DNA of 64,000 nt from positions 16,790,501 to 16,854,500 of the forward strand of contig JAWQUS010000027.1 in NCBI GenBank assembly GCA_036365455.1, written 5' to 3'. The position numbers and the translations under genes are program-made. Below, in pieces: positions 34,350-44,805 of this stretch. Under the pieces are notes generated by a model. It did no database searches and had not been told where the DNA came from. It was given only the letters and a program-made list of their open reading frames with translations. The stretch comes from Macrosoma leucophasiata (lineage: Eukaryota; Arthropoda; Insecta; Lepidoptera; Hedylidae). Within the stretch, counting starts at the first letter, position 1; each line of letters opens with the position of its first letter.

Positions 34350-35017
34350 ATCAATATCAAACATGGTCATATTGTATCTATCGGAAGAACTCATGCAAAT
34401 TGAATAATAAAGCATCTTAGCAATTGGAAATTATATCAGAGATGGTCTGTTTTATTTTAAACCGATTTCAAAGAATGAATAGTTTCTATGTTCGATTGTA
34501 TTTTTGTTTTCGTTTTTGTATGTAAACCGATTACTCTGTCCATTGTAAACATCAAATTAGTGTCGTTTTAAAGGGTGCACTTTGAAGTTGGTCTCATTTC
34601 CACCAAGTTGGGATCTGATGGTCATCATTGAATAATCGAGCAAAACCCTTAACAATTGTATGGACAATTGGACATGTAAGGTATTAATTGTAAGGTATAT
34701 ATTGGAAACCACAGCACTCCTTAACTGTGGGGAATTAATAGACATTCGTGTGGAATGTCTATCGATAGGTCTTTGAAGATGACATTGCGATTTCTAAAAC
34801 CATTTCTTGGAAGTCAATTTGTTGAAATATAATACAACTCCAAAGTAGAAAAATGTGTGTTCCTCCCCTATTACTCCTAAAATAAGAGAATGAAAAATGT
34901 AAAAAAAAATCTGTAGTTTTATGAAAACTTTCAACGATATTTAGTTTGAACAAAATATTCTCAGTAGTTTTGGAGACATTTTCAAAAACTGCAAATGCAA
35001 CTAGGTATAAAATTAAA
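34350..35017. other. Non-coding stretch, nothing recognised
   Basis: AT-rich; short frames only. Confidence 0.35.
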
Positions 35018-35202
35018 TCTTAATATATATAAATCTCGTGTCACAATGTTTGTCCTCAATGGACTCCTAAACCACTTAACCGATTATAATAAAATTCGCA
35101 CACCATGTGCAGTTCGATCCAACTTGAGAGATAGGATAGCTTACATTACGCTATGACTAATAGGAGCAGAGCAGCGCGGGCGAAGCCGGGGCGGGCCGCT
35201 AG
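35018..35202 (+). mobile_element. Short Helitron-like element
   Basis: Starts TC (tcttaatatatataaatctc) after an A and ends gggccgCTAG followed by T, the A|TC...CTRR|T layout of Helitron insertions. The GC-rich stretch gcgggcgaagccggggcggg just before the end can form the expected terminal hairpin. Only 185 bp and non-coding. Confidence 0.6.
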
Positions 35203-35224
35203 TATATAATAAATATTGATTGCT

Positions 35225-35355
35225 ACTACGGAACGTCCGTACCTTCATGGGCGAGTCTGACGCGCACTTGGTCGCTTTTTATAGATAATGCTACTGAACC
35301 CTTCGCGTGTGAGTCTGTGAATCCGACTCGCACTTGGCGGGTTTCTATTAAACTC
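35225..35355 (-). repeat. Inverted partial copies of the AACCGGYCAAGTGCG-type repeat
   Basis: Two adjacent segments, gggcgagtctgacgcgcact tgg and gtgagtctgtgaatccgact then cgcacttggcggg, match the head of the repeat at 21315 in reverse. Confidence 0.5.
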
Positions 35356-35500
35356 CTACGAAATTACGTGTCACCGTGTCGTTTTAAGTTACGGCCGCGT
35401 CGGCCAGGACGTGACTTTGGTTTCCCCACAAACTTTCCTTCTACGCTGCCAAACTAACACATAGCGTGTACCGATTTCGCTAAATTCGTTTGCTATTTTC

Positions 35501-36075
35501 TTTTTAACCGAGTTCAAAAAAACGAGAAGGTTCTCAATTCGGCCGGTATATATATATTTTTTTATGTATGTACGCCAATTTCGCCGAGATTTCTGGACCG
35601 ATTTACGTAATTCTTGTTGTGTTTGATGCGGAATAGTTTCGAATTGGTCCCATAAAAATTCTATTCAGGTAGGCCCATTCGTTTTTATTTTATGAGCATT
35701 TTTTACTTACTTTCACCTCAAACGAAAGGAATTAGATTAGACAGCGTGTTGTCATAACAATGCGTTGAATCCACTGACGTCCTAGATAGTCCTAATGCGC
35801 ATGACAACAAGTGACAATGACATATTTACTCATCGACGACACAACACAGCTTATTTACTCCTTCGTGGATAAATAGAGTTCAATAATCAATATTTTTTTT
35901 CATTGATTTCGTATAGTCGTGTAATAATTTTGTATCGACACATCTAAACAGTTTAAATTATGTACCTATCATATTGTCACAAAGTTAGAAGAGTCAGATT
36001 TTACAAATTTAACAGATGTGAACATTAATCTTATTGACAATGCAGCAATAAACTAAAAAGTATTAAATAAAAATA
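35501..36075 (+). repeat. Composite repeat, second copy
   Basis: Same order of blocks as 10050-10460 inside the hAT element (ttaaccgagttcaaaaaaac, gccgagatttctggaccg, gacgacacaacacagctt), with extra sequence at about 35650-35770 containing aggcccattcg and aacgaaaggaattagat. Confidence 0.75.
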
Positions 36076-36541
36076 ACTACGTTAAGAAAAACCGACTTCA
36101 AATCTAAAAAGTATAAAATAATACAGATTTAATATTAATTATATGTAAACTACCTATTATTTATATGTGTTATTTACTAATAGGATTGAAGTCGGTGCCA
36201 AGCCAAAATCTTTAAAGTAAGTAAGTTAATGAAACTGGTATTAAAACGTAACTTCATGCCTGTAATCCCCGAAGGGGTAGGCAGAGGTAAATGCATGCAT
36301 TCAAGCATACCTACATGCAAACACCCACGATTCGCCGGTTACGTTTTTTCATTGTATTAATTTGCTCGTATTCATATTTAAGTGATTAAAATATAATTAT
36401 TTGTTTAAGGCTTGGCAGCGACTTCAATCCTATTAGTAAATAACACATAAATAATAGGTAGTATACATATAATTAATATTAAATCTGTATTATTTCATAC
36501 TTTTTAGATTTGGAGTCGGTTTTTCTTAACGTAGTTATTTT
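36076..36541. repeat. Foldback module, second copy
   Basis: Inverted arms of about 130 bp: ataactacgttaagaaaaac ... gattgaagtcggtgccaagc, mirrored by ggcttggcagcgacttcaat ... gtcggtttttcttaacgtag. Centre contains gtaatccccgaaggggtagg as in the 10.5 kb copy. Confidence 0.8.
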
Positions 36542-37579
36542 TATACACAGTAACATTTTTATTTCTATAAGTTATGGGTAGTTTCATTATTAATGTGTCA
36601 AGTTATATGAGTATTGTTGGTGTGATGTTTTTTTTACATTTTGTCTGTTGTTTTTTTTTATTATTGAATTTCTTATGTCTAATGCTGCGGGCAGAAGATA
36701 AATATTCGCTATCGCGTTAAGGCGCTTAAATTTTGTTTTCGAGCTACGGACACGTTGGAAACAAAATCGCAATGACGCAATAATACAAAAACGCGATAAA
36801 TCTTTTGCACGGAGAAATGGAAGAGGCGGCTGTGAAACAATGTTACTTAGATACACAAAACGTGCGAATCGCTCAGCGTCTTGCTTGTACTCGTAAACAA
36901 TGCGCGCATCAAGTAGAGCCAATCGCGCGAATAATGTTGCGCTAAAATCCTTCGAGTTAAACTATCGATGCTACCTATAGACCGACAACGCGCGTTGTGG
37001 ATTTTTTTCCGCGACAACTATTGCGAGAGGACGAGTTGCTTCTCTAGCTAAACTTATCGTGATAAGTCGAAACTACCATGGAGCCGTAGGATTGAAAAAG
37101 AAGAAAGCCTTCATGCATGATTGTAGTAGGTAATATGCGTAGTTATAGTGTTATGAAACAAGGTGGTATTGTGATACGCCTCGTGACATAATACGCAACA
37201 GCGGACATTTTAATCTGTATGTGACGTTTCTTGTTGCTTTTATCTTGATACTTTTAATAAATGTACTTGTAAGTACCTACCTACTAGGTATACCTAACCT
37301 AATGACCTACCTACCTAATGATACTGTTCCATACATTTCTGGGCACAGACATACATATTCTCTGGCCTAGTGTTAATTAACAATAACACTGTACAAATTA
37401 CGTCATGTTCAAATGACTATAAAATAAATAATTTGAAATTCGGGCATTTTTTGAATTGCCAGTTACGATTAACCAGTTACGATTTTGCGGACCCAAAATT
37501 ACTCGTCTCCTTTATGTAAGATTTGGTATTACAGGTATTCATTATGACGTTAGTGCTAGACGGTAAAAAATATGTGTTG
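36542..37579. other. Non-coding stretch with an unassigned open frame
   Basis: A 110-codon minus-strand frame at 36590-36922 begins MALLDARIVYEYKQ and carries a basic middle, but has no motif I can assign. A gacaacgcgcgttgt-type self-complementary word lies near 36983-36997. Otherwise nothing recognised. Confidence 0.3.
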
Positions 37580-38363
37580 TTATTGTTGTTAACTTACTTT
37601 TTCATTTATTGTTATCTAATAACAGAAATAAAATATGATATGTTCTTAGGTTTTCGCGAGCTACACTCATTGAAATAAAACTATTTTTACGGATTTATCT
37701 CGCGTATATTAAACTAAAATGATTTTTAAAATCAACCCGACGTTTCGGTCGCTTTTCAGCTTCCGTGGTCCCGGGCAGACTGAGGTGACATTTGTCTGAC
37801 AGAAGTTTGAAAAAATTATATGGAGGTAGCTACATATAATTTATTGTTGTTAACTTACTTTTTCATTTATTGTTATCTAATAACAGAAATAAAATATGAT
37901 ATGTTCTTAGGTTTTCGCGAGCTACACTCATTGAAATAAAACTATTTTTACGGATTTATCTCGCGTATATTAAACTAAAATGATTTTTAAAATCAACCCG
38001 ACGTTTCGGTCGCTTTTCAGCTTCCGTGGTCCCGGGCAGACTGAGGTGACATTTGTCTGACAGAAGTTTGAAAAAATTATATGGAGGTAGCTACATATAA
38101 TTTATTGTTGTTAACTTACTTTTTCATTTATTGTTATCTAATAACAGAAATAAAATATGATATGTTCTTAGGTTTTCGCGAGCTACACTCATTGAAATAA
38201 AACTATTTTTACGGATTTATCTCGCGTATATTAAACTAAAATGATTTTTAAAATCAACCCGACGTTTCGGTCGCTTTTCAGCTTCCGTGGTCCCGGGCAG
38301 ACTGAGGTGACATTTGATTGACAGAAGTTTGAAAAAATTATATGGAGGTAGCTACATATAATT
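37580..38363. repeat. Three 261 bp tandem units
   Basis: The unit starting tattgttgttaacttacttt begins at 37581, 37842 and 38103. The copies are nearly identical; the third has catttgattgacag for catttgtctgacag. Each contains cccgacgtttcggtcgctttt and ggatttatctcgcg. No open frame. The minus strand reads gctgaaaagcgaccgaaacg then tcgg, which recalls retroelement terminal repeats with a GAAACGTC motif. Confidence 0.9.
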
Positions 38364-38506
38364 TTTCAAACTTCTGTCAGACAAATGTCACCTCAGTCTG
38401 CCCGGGACCACGGAAGCTGAAAAGCGACCGAAACGTCGGGTTGATTTTAAAAATCATTTTAGTTTAATATACGCGAGATAAATCCGTAAAAATAGTTTTA
38501 TTTCAA
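38350..38506. repeat. Inverted partial copy closing the tandem array
   Basis: Matches about 147 bp of the unit in reverse (aatttttcaaacttctgtca ... aatagttttatttca), so the third unit and this piece form a hairpin with a loop near 38345-38355. Confidence 0.9.
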
Positions 38507-38562
38507 AGAAATAAAATAGCACATAATTTTCAGTTTAATATCAACGGATATTATATATATTT

Positions 38563-38731
38563 GCACGGCCCTGTAATTTCCGGCACAGAGGCATAACACC
38601 TTAGGCCTCAGATGTGGTAACGCATCTGCATTTTGACCTTGGTGTTCATGTGGTCGTCTATAGGCTGCAGTCATCACTTTACATCAATGTGAACTGTACA
38701 CTTGTTTGCCTCTTCCATTACATAAAAAAAC
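38563..38731 (-). repeat. Family A dispersed repeat, 5' half
   Basis: Contains ggccctgtaatttccggcac, acaccttaggcctcag, acgcatctgcattttgacct and aacatca-type head sequence to the A run. Subfamily 1. Confidence 0.8.
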
Positions 38732-38845
38732 AGAGTCTTATTCCAAAATCTCGTTGGACGGAATCTAATCTAAGTCTACATGTTGAATGTTTCAACGATA
38801 TTAAGTCTCGGCTTATTACATTCAAAATCATTCTCCTTAAGATCG

Positions 38846-39660
38846 TACACGACGCGAGATTATTTGCTATATCGGCACGACAAACAAGAATATATGGACG
38901 CAGCGCCGCACCGGGGCGCCTCAGGAAGTAAATAAATACAATCTCCGATTTAATCCTAATATAATCGACAGACGATCGCTACTATTTACTAGATTTATAT
39001 GCGAGTGCCATAAAGCTTTCTATTCGATTGAACGCCTTTGCAAATATTTAACCGACGTCTGTCTGAAATTACATGTTTCTTGTTTGAGCTGTATATTATG
39101 GTCTTTTGATGGTTCATCCCGGTAGAATATAAGGACCAATATAGAACTCAAAATATTGGTCTTTTGCCGATTTAACTGTACTGTGGATTTTATAGCTACA
39201 AATGGTTTAGTAAATCGGTGGAAAATCTTATACCTACTTAGTACACGAGATTATGAGCTTTAATGAAAAGACAAACAAGAATATACGGTCGCTACGACGC
39301 ATCGGCGCCTTAGGAAGTAAATAAATACTATCGCCCACTTAATTATAATATGTAAAACAGACGATGGCTACTTTTTACTAGATTTTGTAGATTTATATGC
39401 GAGCGCTATAAAGCTTTCTATTCGATTGAACGCTTTGTAAATATTTCTGTTTTAAACTTCTGTTTGAAATTAAAGGTTTTTTATTTTGATTTTTTTAAAG
39501 TAGTTCATTTACATGTCTGATAGTTGCAATAAATAGCTGAAGTAAAGCAATGGAAAATCTTATGGTATCCGAGATTATTCGTAGTTATATCTGCACGATG
39601 TTATTGGTCTGTAACTACTTGTTCTTTTATTTGAGTATTATATGTTTTGGTCTTTCGGTT
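38846..39660 (+). repeat. Old diverged tandem duplication, ~391 bp period
   Basis: Unit 1 (about 38846-39240) and unit 2 (about 39241-39660) share caaacaagaatata, gcgcc(t)aggaagtaaataaat, gatttatatgcgag, ctttctattcgattgaacgc and tggtct with many substitutions and small gaps. Landmark caaacaagaa is at 38881 and 39272. No coding sequence or transposon ends. Confidence 0.7.
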
Positions 39661-40605
39661 CAACACTACAGGAAACCGTGGCTGATATGTTCTATGAGCT
39701 AGAATTTAATACAAAAATCGGTCAATTCAAAATTAAATTATCATCAGTTGACAAACGCGAATTTTTGAAACATCTACTTATAATAATCAAGAGTTTGCAG
39801 CTGAATTTATCACAGTACCTTTAATCGTGATATCCACCAGGTATGCGAAACAAAATTTCGGCAGATTCAACGATGGTTCCGCGAAATCCCGATTTCATTA
39901 CGATAGTTCCCATATTCGACACCCTCGGGCTTCGACGAACTTATCGCCGGAGATAGCGGCGACGCTGCCTCTTCGTGCAACGAATTAATTTGCCTACCGA
40001 CATTATGTGGACTAGATTGCAATAAAGATATACCGCCGTCTCAGTTTTGACCGCAGACTGATCGGCCGTCCCGTGATACCCGATAATTTTGGGTTGGTTT
40101 ATACTGTAACACGATAATTTGTCAAATTTTGCGATCTCCGATACGCAGCGCCTGACGTGGTTTTCAATAGAGTCGAGATACCGATGATCTAGTGGACGGG
40201 TACGCTCTGAAATATGATACGTATCCGCACGGTTACGTTACGGCATCCTTCGTACGTATATTCTGTGTTTCATGGGAGATACGCTCGGCATAGACAACTA
40301 TGAGTCATGGCTGGATGTTATACAATGTGAATGAACGGATGATTTACGACTAAAACACATGATATTCACAGGATGATAACAATCTGCTTTAATATGTTTG
40401 TTTGACATAAAATCTCGTGACTATGCGTATTCGTATTCCTAACAGGTTCTCGTATGTTATTACTTAGTTACCTTGGGAAATCCTTTTATTATAGAGATGA
40501 TTTTCTTAAAACTTTTAAACCTTACGTAATTTACGCCTAATTACATTCCACGAAGAAATGGAATGGGTAGGTAAACATAGATTTACGCGTTCGAACATAC
40601 ATGTT
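39661..40605. other. Repeat-poor non-coding stretch
   Basis: About 39840-40290 is of moderate GC and unique in the window. No exon or motif called. Confidence 0.35.
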
Positions 40606-40765
40606 GGCCGTAGATTACCATCTGACCGGAACTTGATAGTGCTGAACACTAACTGACAGTGTGACAATACTGACAATCTACTTGCCAGTAATCGGCAAGT
40701 TTATTGGGTAATGCGGTGGTGCGTACGCCTGAACCTCGTCACTCTACCACCGCTCTAGCACCAGT
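40606..40765 (+). repeat. Family A dispersed repeat, 3' half, rearranged
   Basis: ggccgtagattaccatctga, tgatagtgctgaacac, gtaatgcggtggtgcgtacg are clear; the 3' hairpin region and tail are disrupted (ctctaccaccgctctagcac). Confidence 0.65.
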
Positions 40766-41359
40766 TGGTTGCGGTGGTATTGTTTTATTTCGTAAGGGGC
40801 AAAATTTCCAGTGACATCCTCAAAGTTTAATGTCGGATTGCGTACTTATCTCATTAGATTCTAAAAATGTATTTGACTGATCGTGGGCGTATGTACAAAT
40901 GGCAAATATAGGCGTGGTGGCGTATGTTTTATGTTTGTTTATTGTGATTATTGCCTAACCTGTTCCACTCGTGTTGCTACAGCGTTTCAATTGTCGTCAT
41001 GATCATAAAAGTTCAATAACCTATCGCGCTATCAATTGCGTGATGGCGTAAGTATGGTACTTATTTTGCAACCATTATTTTGTAAATTTGTATACATACG
41101 GTATTGACAGTGAATACTGTAAATCTATACTTAACCCTCGAGCGATGAAGATCGCGGGACTGCCGGCGGATCCAGTTAAAGTAATTATTTGAAATGGAGG
41201 TAGGTAGGTATTATAATCAAATCTTTCAAGATCTGCAGAAGAATGAGGGTAATTTCCCGTCGCCGTGTTATTAAATGTATTTGTCGAAATATGGCGATCC
41301 GCATGAGATGATTTGATTGATGTAGGTAGAAGAAAAATTTAGTGAGAATGACCTTACCA
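40766..41359. other. Non-coding stretch, nothing recognised
   Basis: AT-rich, no motif. Confidence 0.35.
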
Positions 41360-41501
41360 TTTATGGGTATAAAAATAGTCTACAACTGATTCTCATACCT
41401 ACCAAACATTACACACACACAACATTTCAAAATGACCGGTCCAACCGTTTCGGAGGAGTATTGTTACAAACACTGTGACACGAGATTTATATTTATTAAG
41501 A
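41360..41501 (-). mobile_element. Helitron-like 5' end fragment
   Basis: Read on the minus strand it begins TCTTAATAAATATAAATCTC and continues gtgtcacagtgtttgt, similar to the 5' end of the 35.0 kb Helitron-like element. No 3' CTRR end was found. Confidence 0.4.
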
Positions 41502-41582
41502 TATAAGATAATAGGATGATAAAAATTATGACGTCATTGTTGAGATAGAATTAAAGTAAGTGACATCGTCATATCAACTGGT

Positions 41583-41815
41583 GTTGGAGTAAAACAAAAA
41601 TGGCTTGAGACGATGGCCAATCAATAGTTCCACAGGAGGCTCACCGCAATAGGGATGACAACGTGTCTCGCGTGAGCCTCGCGCCCGCCAACTTTTCACA
41701 TTTGATAAAGCGTTGAAACGTGGAATGAAGAATTTTGTAAAATACTCAAGCCTTACTTTGATGTAGTTTTAAGCTTCGCCCTTGAATTCACAAGAGGTTC
41801 TACATTATTTTAATA
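41583..41815 (+). repeat. Diverged duplication, copy 1
   Basis: Shares ggagtaaaacaaaaatggct, ccaatcaatagttcc, gggatgacaacgtgtctcgc, gtgagcctcgc and ctttgatgtagttttaagc with 42011-42500. The spacing between copies is about 431 bp. Non-coding. Confidence 0.65.
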
Positions 41816-42010
41816 ATTTATTACAATAAAGAGTCTACTAGAGATAGATTAAGGGATAGAAGATACCTATAGGTATGCACTTGTACAATCATTCAAATAT
41901 TTCAAATACAATGTCTATATTAATAATTGTGTGTTGGAACTCCAACTAATAAGACGTATATTTAATAAACGGTATAAAAAACGATCTTACTACATACAGG
42001 TATATTAAAT

Positions 42011-42500
42011 AGTTTTGGAGTAAAGTTAAAATGGCCAGAGACGGTTGTCAATCGATAGTTTCAGCGAAGGCTCGCTGCAATGGGGATGGCTACTTGTTTC
42101 GCGTGAGCCTCGCACTAACTTTTTACATTTTCATAAAGCGCTACAACATTTATTTATTTATTTATCTCTTATGCACACGAATAATAGGCACATAAGGCGG
42201 ACTTAATGCAACCAGGGCATTATCAACCAGTCAACCTTCGGGTTGTGTTGAAAAAGGATGAATAGGTGCTGAGAGGTTACAATATATCCATATTAAGTAC
42301 GTAGAGAATAAATACATGATATATTAAAATAAATAAGTAGAAAAATAAACTGAATTCATCAATTAATACACAACTATAAATCACAACATCCAATGCAGAA
42401 TTTCTTAAATGCCCAATTCATTGCCTTGAATTCACTTTGATGTCATTTTAACTATGGCTCTTGAATTTGCAAAATATCCTACATTCTTTGAATTATTTAA
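42011..42500 (+). repeat. Diverged duplication, copy 2, split by an insertion
   Basis: Matches copy 1 to about 42149 and resumes after 42383 (ccaatgcagaatttcttaaa, ctttgatgtcattttaac). The 233 bp in between is the LINE-tail insertion listed separately. Confidence 0.65.
42150..42382 (-). repeat. LINE-type 3' tail insertion with 7-bp duplication
   Basis: Starts with (ttta)n on the plus strand, the complement of an A-rich tail, followed by ggcacataaggcggacttaa. Flanks acaacat at 42143-42149 and 42383-42389 are identical. The family is not determined; no coding sequence remains. Confidence 0.65.
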
Positions 42501-42782
42501 TTTTATCAAAGCAAAGGGACCACGAGGGTTACCATAGAAATCTGTTCAGATTTTTTTAAAATAATTAGGGTAGGTACTAGATTGAACAAAAAAAATACCT
42601 TATACTATAATTGTAGATGTAAGCTTAGGTACTGCTTGCATTACATGATCCGATACTAATATGTAGGCACCTTGGTCTGCTACAGGCACATGTTAAACAG
42701 AAAACATTCGCGATTTTTTTCTGTTGTACCTACCTGTGATGTGTATGTAGCTGAACGGAGCAATTATGAAATATGTTTCCTA

Positions 42783-42930
42783 TCTACCTTTATATATAAA
42801 AATCAATTGCTGTTCGTTAGCCTCTCTAAAACTCGAGAACGGCTTTACCGATTTGGCTAATTTTGGTTATGAATGATTTTTAGAATTCCAGGGAAGGTTT
42901 CAAAGGTAAAAAAAAACACGAAGGAATTGA
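42783..42930 (+). mobile_element. Helitron-like 5' end fragment
   Basis: TCtacctttatatataaaaa followed by attgctgttcgttagcctct, aaactcgagaacggctttac and cgatttggctaattttgg, the 5' end of a Helitron family common in moths and butterflies. No matching 3' end was identified. Confidence 0.5.
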
Positions 42931-42971
42931 AGGGAAACAGTAAAAATCATAATTTAATTTCCCATACACAT

Positions 42972-43013
42972 ATAAGGTGGACATAATGCCTAAAGGCATT
43001 AAGTCCACCTTAT
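42972..43013. repeat. 20-bp-arm hairpin
   Basis: ataaggtggacataatgcct and aggcattaagtccaccttat are inverted with one mismatch and a 2-base loop. Confidence 0.75.
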
Positions 43014-43360
43014 GTACCTCATTTTTATAACATGTGCGTTTAAGTTTAAATAAATAAATAGTCCGTATCTATCAAACCTTTGACACATTATTGCATTCTG
43101 AGGCATTCGAAGTGTGGGTCAGCTGGTATCAAAACTATGAAGGATTCTTATGTGGATTCTTATAGGAGCAATTCACCTCCATAGATAACATAGCTGTAGG
43201 TATAACATTTTCTGATTTATATCTACGAATGGGCGTTACGGTTTGCCTTTGATAATTAGGAACAAACATGGAATTACGTAAAACTGCGTTGTTTGTAGAA
43301 ACGCAATACGAGTAAAAGAAAGTGCTTGCGTTCATCATCGTCGGTAAACCATAGTTGACA

Positions 43361-43432
43361 ACCCGGTTAGTCCAGCGGTGTGAAACCATCATTTGATTCA
43401 AAGGGTCGCGGGTTCGATCCCCGCACCGGGAC
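43361..43432 (+). repeat. tRNA-like sequence (tRNA pseudogene or SINE head)
   Basis: 72 bases with a nearly complete 7-bp acceptor pairing (acccggt / accggga, one mismatch at the end), a perfect T arm gcggg-ttcgatc-cccgc with an intact B box, and an A-box-like tagtccagcggt. The D and anticodon arms do not pair well and no anticodon can be assigned, so this is not a functional tRNA gene. Confidence 0.65.
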
Positions 43433-44130
43433 AAATACTTGTATGGCCTACAGATATTTGTTTCGCGTCTGGTTGTTTGTGTATGTATTGTATGAGTACA
43501 GCGGCACCCACGACACAGGTTTATTTATACCTACTGTGGGGCTGTGTGTGTAAGCGTATTTTATTTTATTATTTATTTTTATTATTATAGATTAATAAAG
43601 ATGGTTGTTATATCTAAATTCGCTCTGGCGCCTAGTTGAAATATTTCGTCTCTTACTACGTTTTCAAACGCTTCACCACTTTGTCCGTCTGAAGACCATC
43701 TATAATAATTAGGGTTTAGCGTTGTGTCGGTAATGTCGCTCATTACTATAATGTATTTCGAGTCTCGCAAAAGAAACAAGGCCTACACTCGTTTTAGGTA
43801 TTTACGTAGCGATATGAAAAATGAGACCCATAATAGGCACTTGCAATGAAATATTGGGAGTGTGCGAGTGTTGCTGTGTTCAATGAATGTATAAATTTTC
43901 ATTTATCGTTACATTTGCGTGGATAGTGTAATGTCGAAACTTGACTTTCATAATATATCATCATGTGCAAAAAATATTACATCTCAAATGCGAAAGCGCA
44001 TGTATACGTACCTATTTTTGTTAATTCTGTAAAGTGGTAATCATAAATAATAACTAGGTATAGCCTATATAATAAACGAAAATTAGAAAAGGTTTCAAGT
44101 ACCTACATGATATAAAGGACGTGTCTTTTT
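43433..44130. other. Non-coding stretch, nothing recognised
   Basis: Short frames only; may include the body of a SINE following the tRNA-like head, but no second copy is present to define it. Confidence 0.35.
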
Positions 44131-44593
44131 GGGCCTTGGGGCGTTTCGATCCGCTCGTGTTTCGTCCCGCGGACCGAAACGCCTAACAATGCCTTCTGAA
44201 TGGGTCAATTCGGTCCGCGGGACGAATCACCCTATATTTTTATTATTATAGGGCGATTCGTCCCGATATGAATACCTGATTTGTAAGATTTAAGTACAGT
44301 TGGTTACAAAAAATTGACACACACACATACACAAACACACACAGAACATTAATCATATGTTGTATATTATCAATCACTTAAAAAAACTGAAATAATTGGT
44401 GAACGAAAGTTTTTTTTTTTGTATTCGACTGTACATGACAATATAATTGGGCCGAATCTACCCATTTAAGAAGAACTCTTGGGCGATTCGGTCCACTTTC
44501 CATTTGTGGGCCGAATATCCCCATGAATAATATGCTTATAGGCGTTTCGGTCCGCGGGACGAAACACGAGCGGACCGAAACGCCCCAAGACCC
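44131..44593. mobile_element. MITE with long terminal inverted repeats
   Basis: The left end gggccttggggcgtttcgat and ccgctcgtgtttcgtcccgc mirrors the right end gcgggacgaaacacgagcgg and accgaaacgccccaagaccc over about 55-60 bp, almost perfectly. Flanks gtcttttt repeat on both sides (44123-44130 and 44594-44601), or 9 bp if the next g is counted. The interior has a second inverted pair around 44205-44260. Non-coding; hAT or Mutator-like by duplication length. Confidence 0.85.
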
Positions 44594-44765
44594 GTCTTTT
44601 TGAACTTGAGAATAGCCTTAGTTCAGCACGTTCTTGCGGCTCATTTTGCTTTTCATTTACTTATTATTAGTAGAAGATAAGTAAGCACTTACAGTTACCT
44701 ACTCTGGACTATAACGTGGATATTAAAATACTGAAAACTTTTAATCTCTAAAAATCTTTACTAAC

Positions 44766-44769
<4 letters not shown>

Positions 44770-44803
<34 letters not shown>
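44770..44803. repeat. (CT)n microsatellite
   Basis: Uninterrupted ct dinucleotide run of about 17 units followed by ccccc. Confidence 0.95.

Positions 44804-44805
<2 letters not shown>

Noticed and set aside
36590..36922. 110-codon minus-strand frame as a gene
   Set aside because: Open, but without any motif I can assign and with no splice or promoter evidence; a long chance frame or decayed element is as likely.
38040..38460. Hammerhead ribozyme in the 261 bp units (minus strand ctgaaaagcgaccgaaacgt c)
   Set aside because: The order CTGA-GAAAC-GTC is suggestive, but the CTGANGA core has A in place of the essential G, stem II is not visible and the flanks do not pair as stem I. Kept only as a remark in the tandem-array finding.
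43361..43432. Functional tRNA gene
   Set aside because: T arm and acceptor are good, but the D and anticodon arms do not fold and no anticodon can be read.
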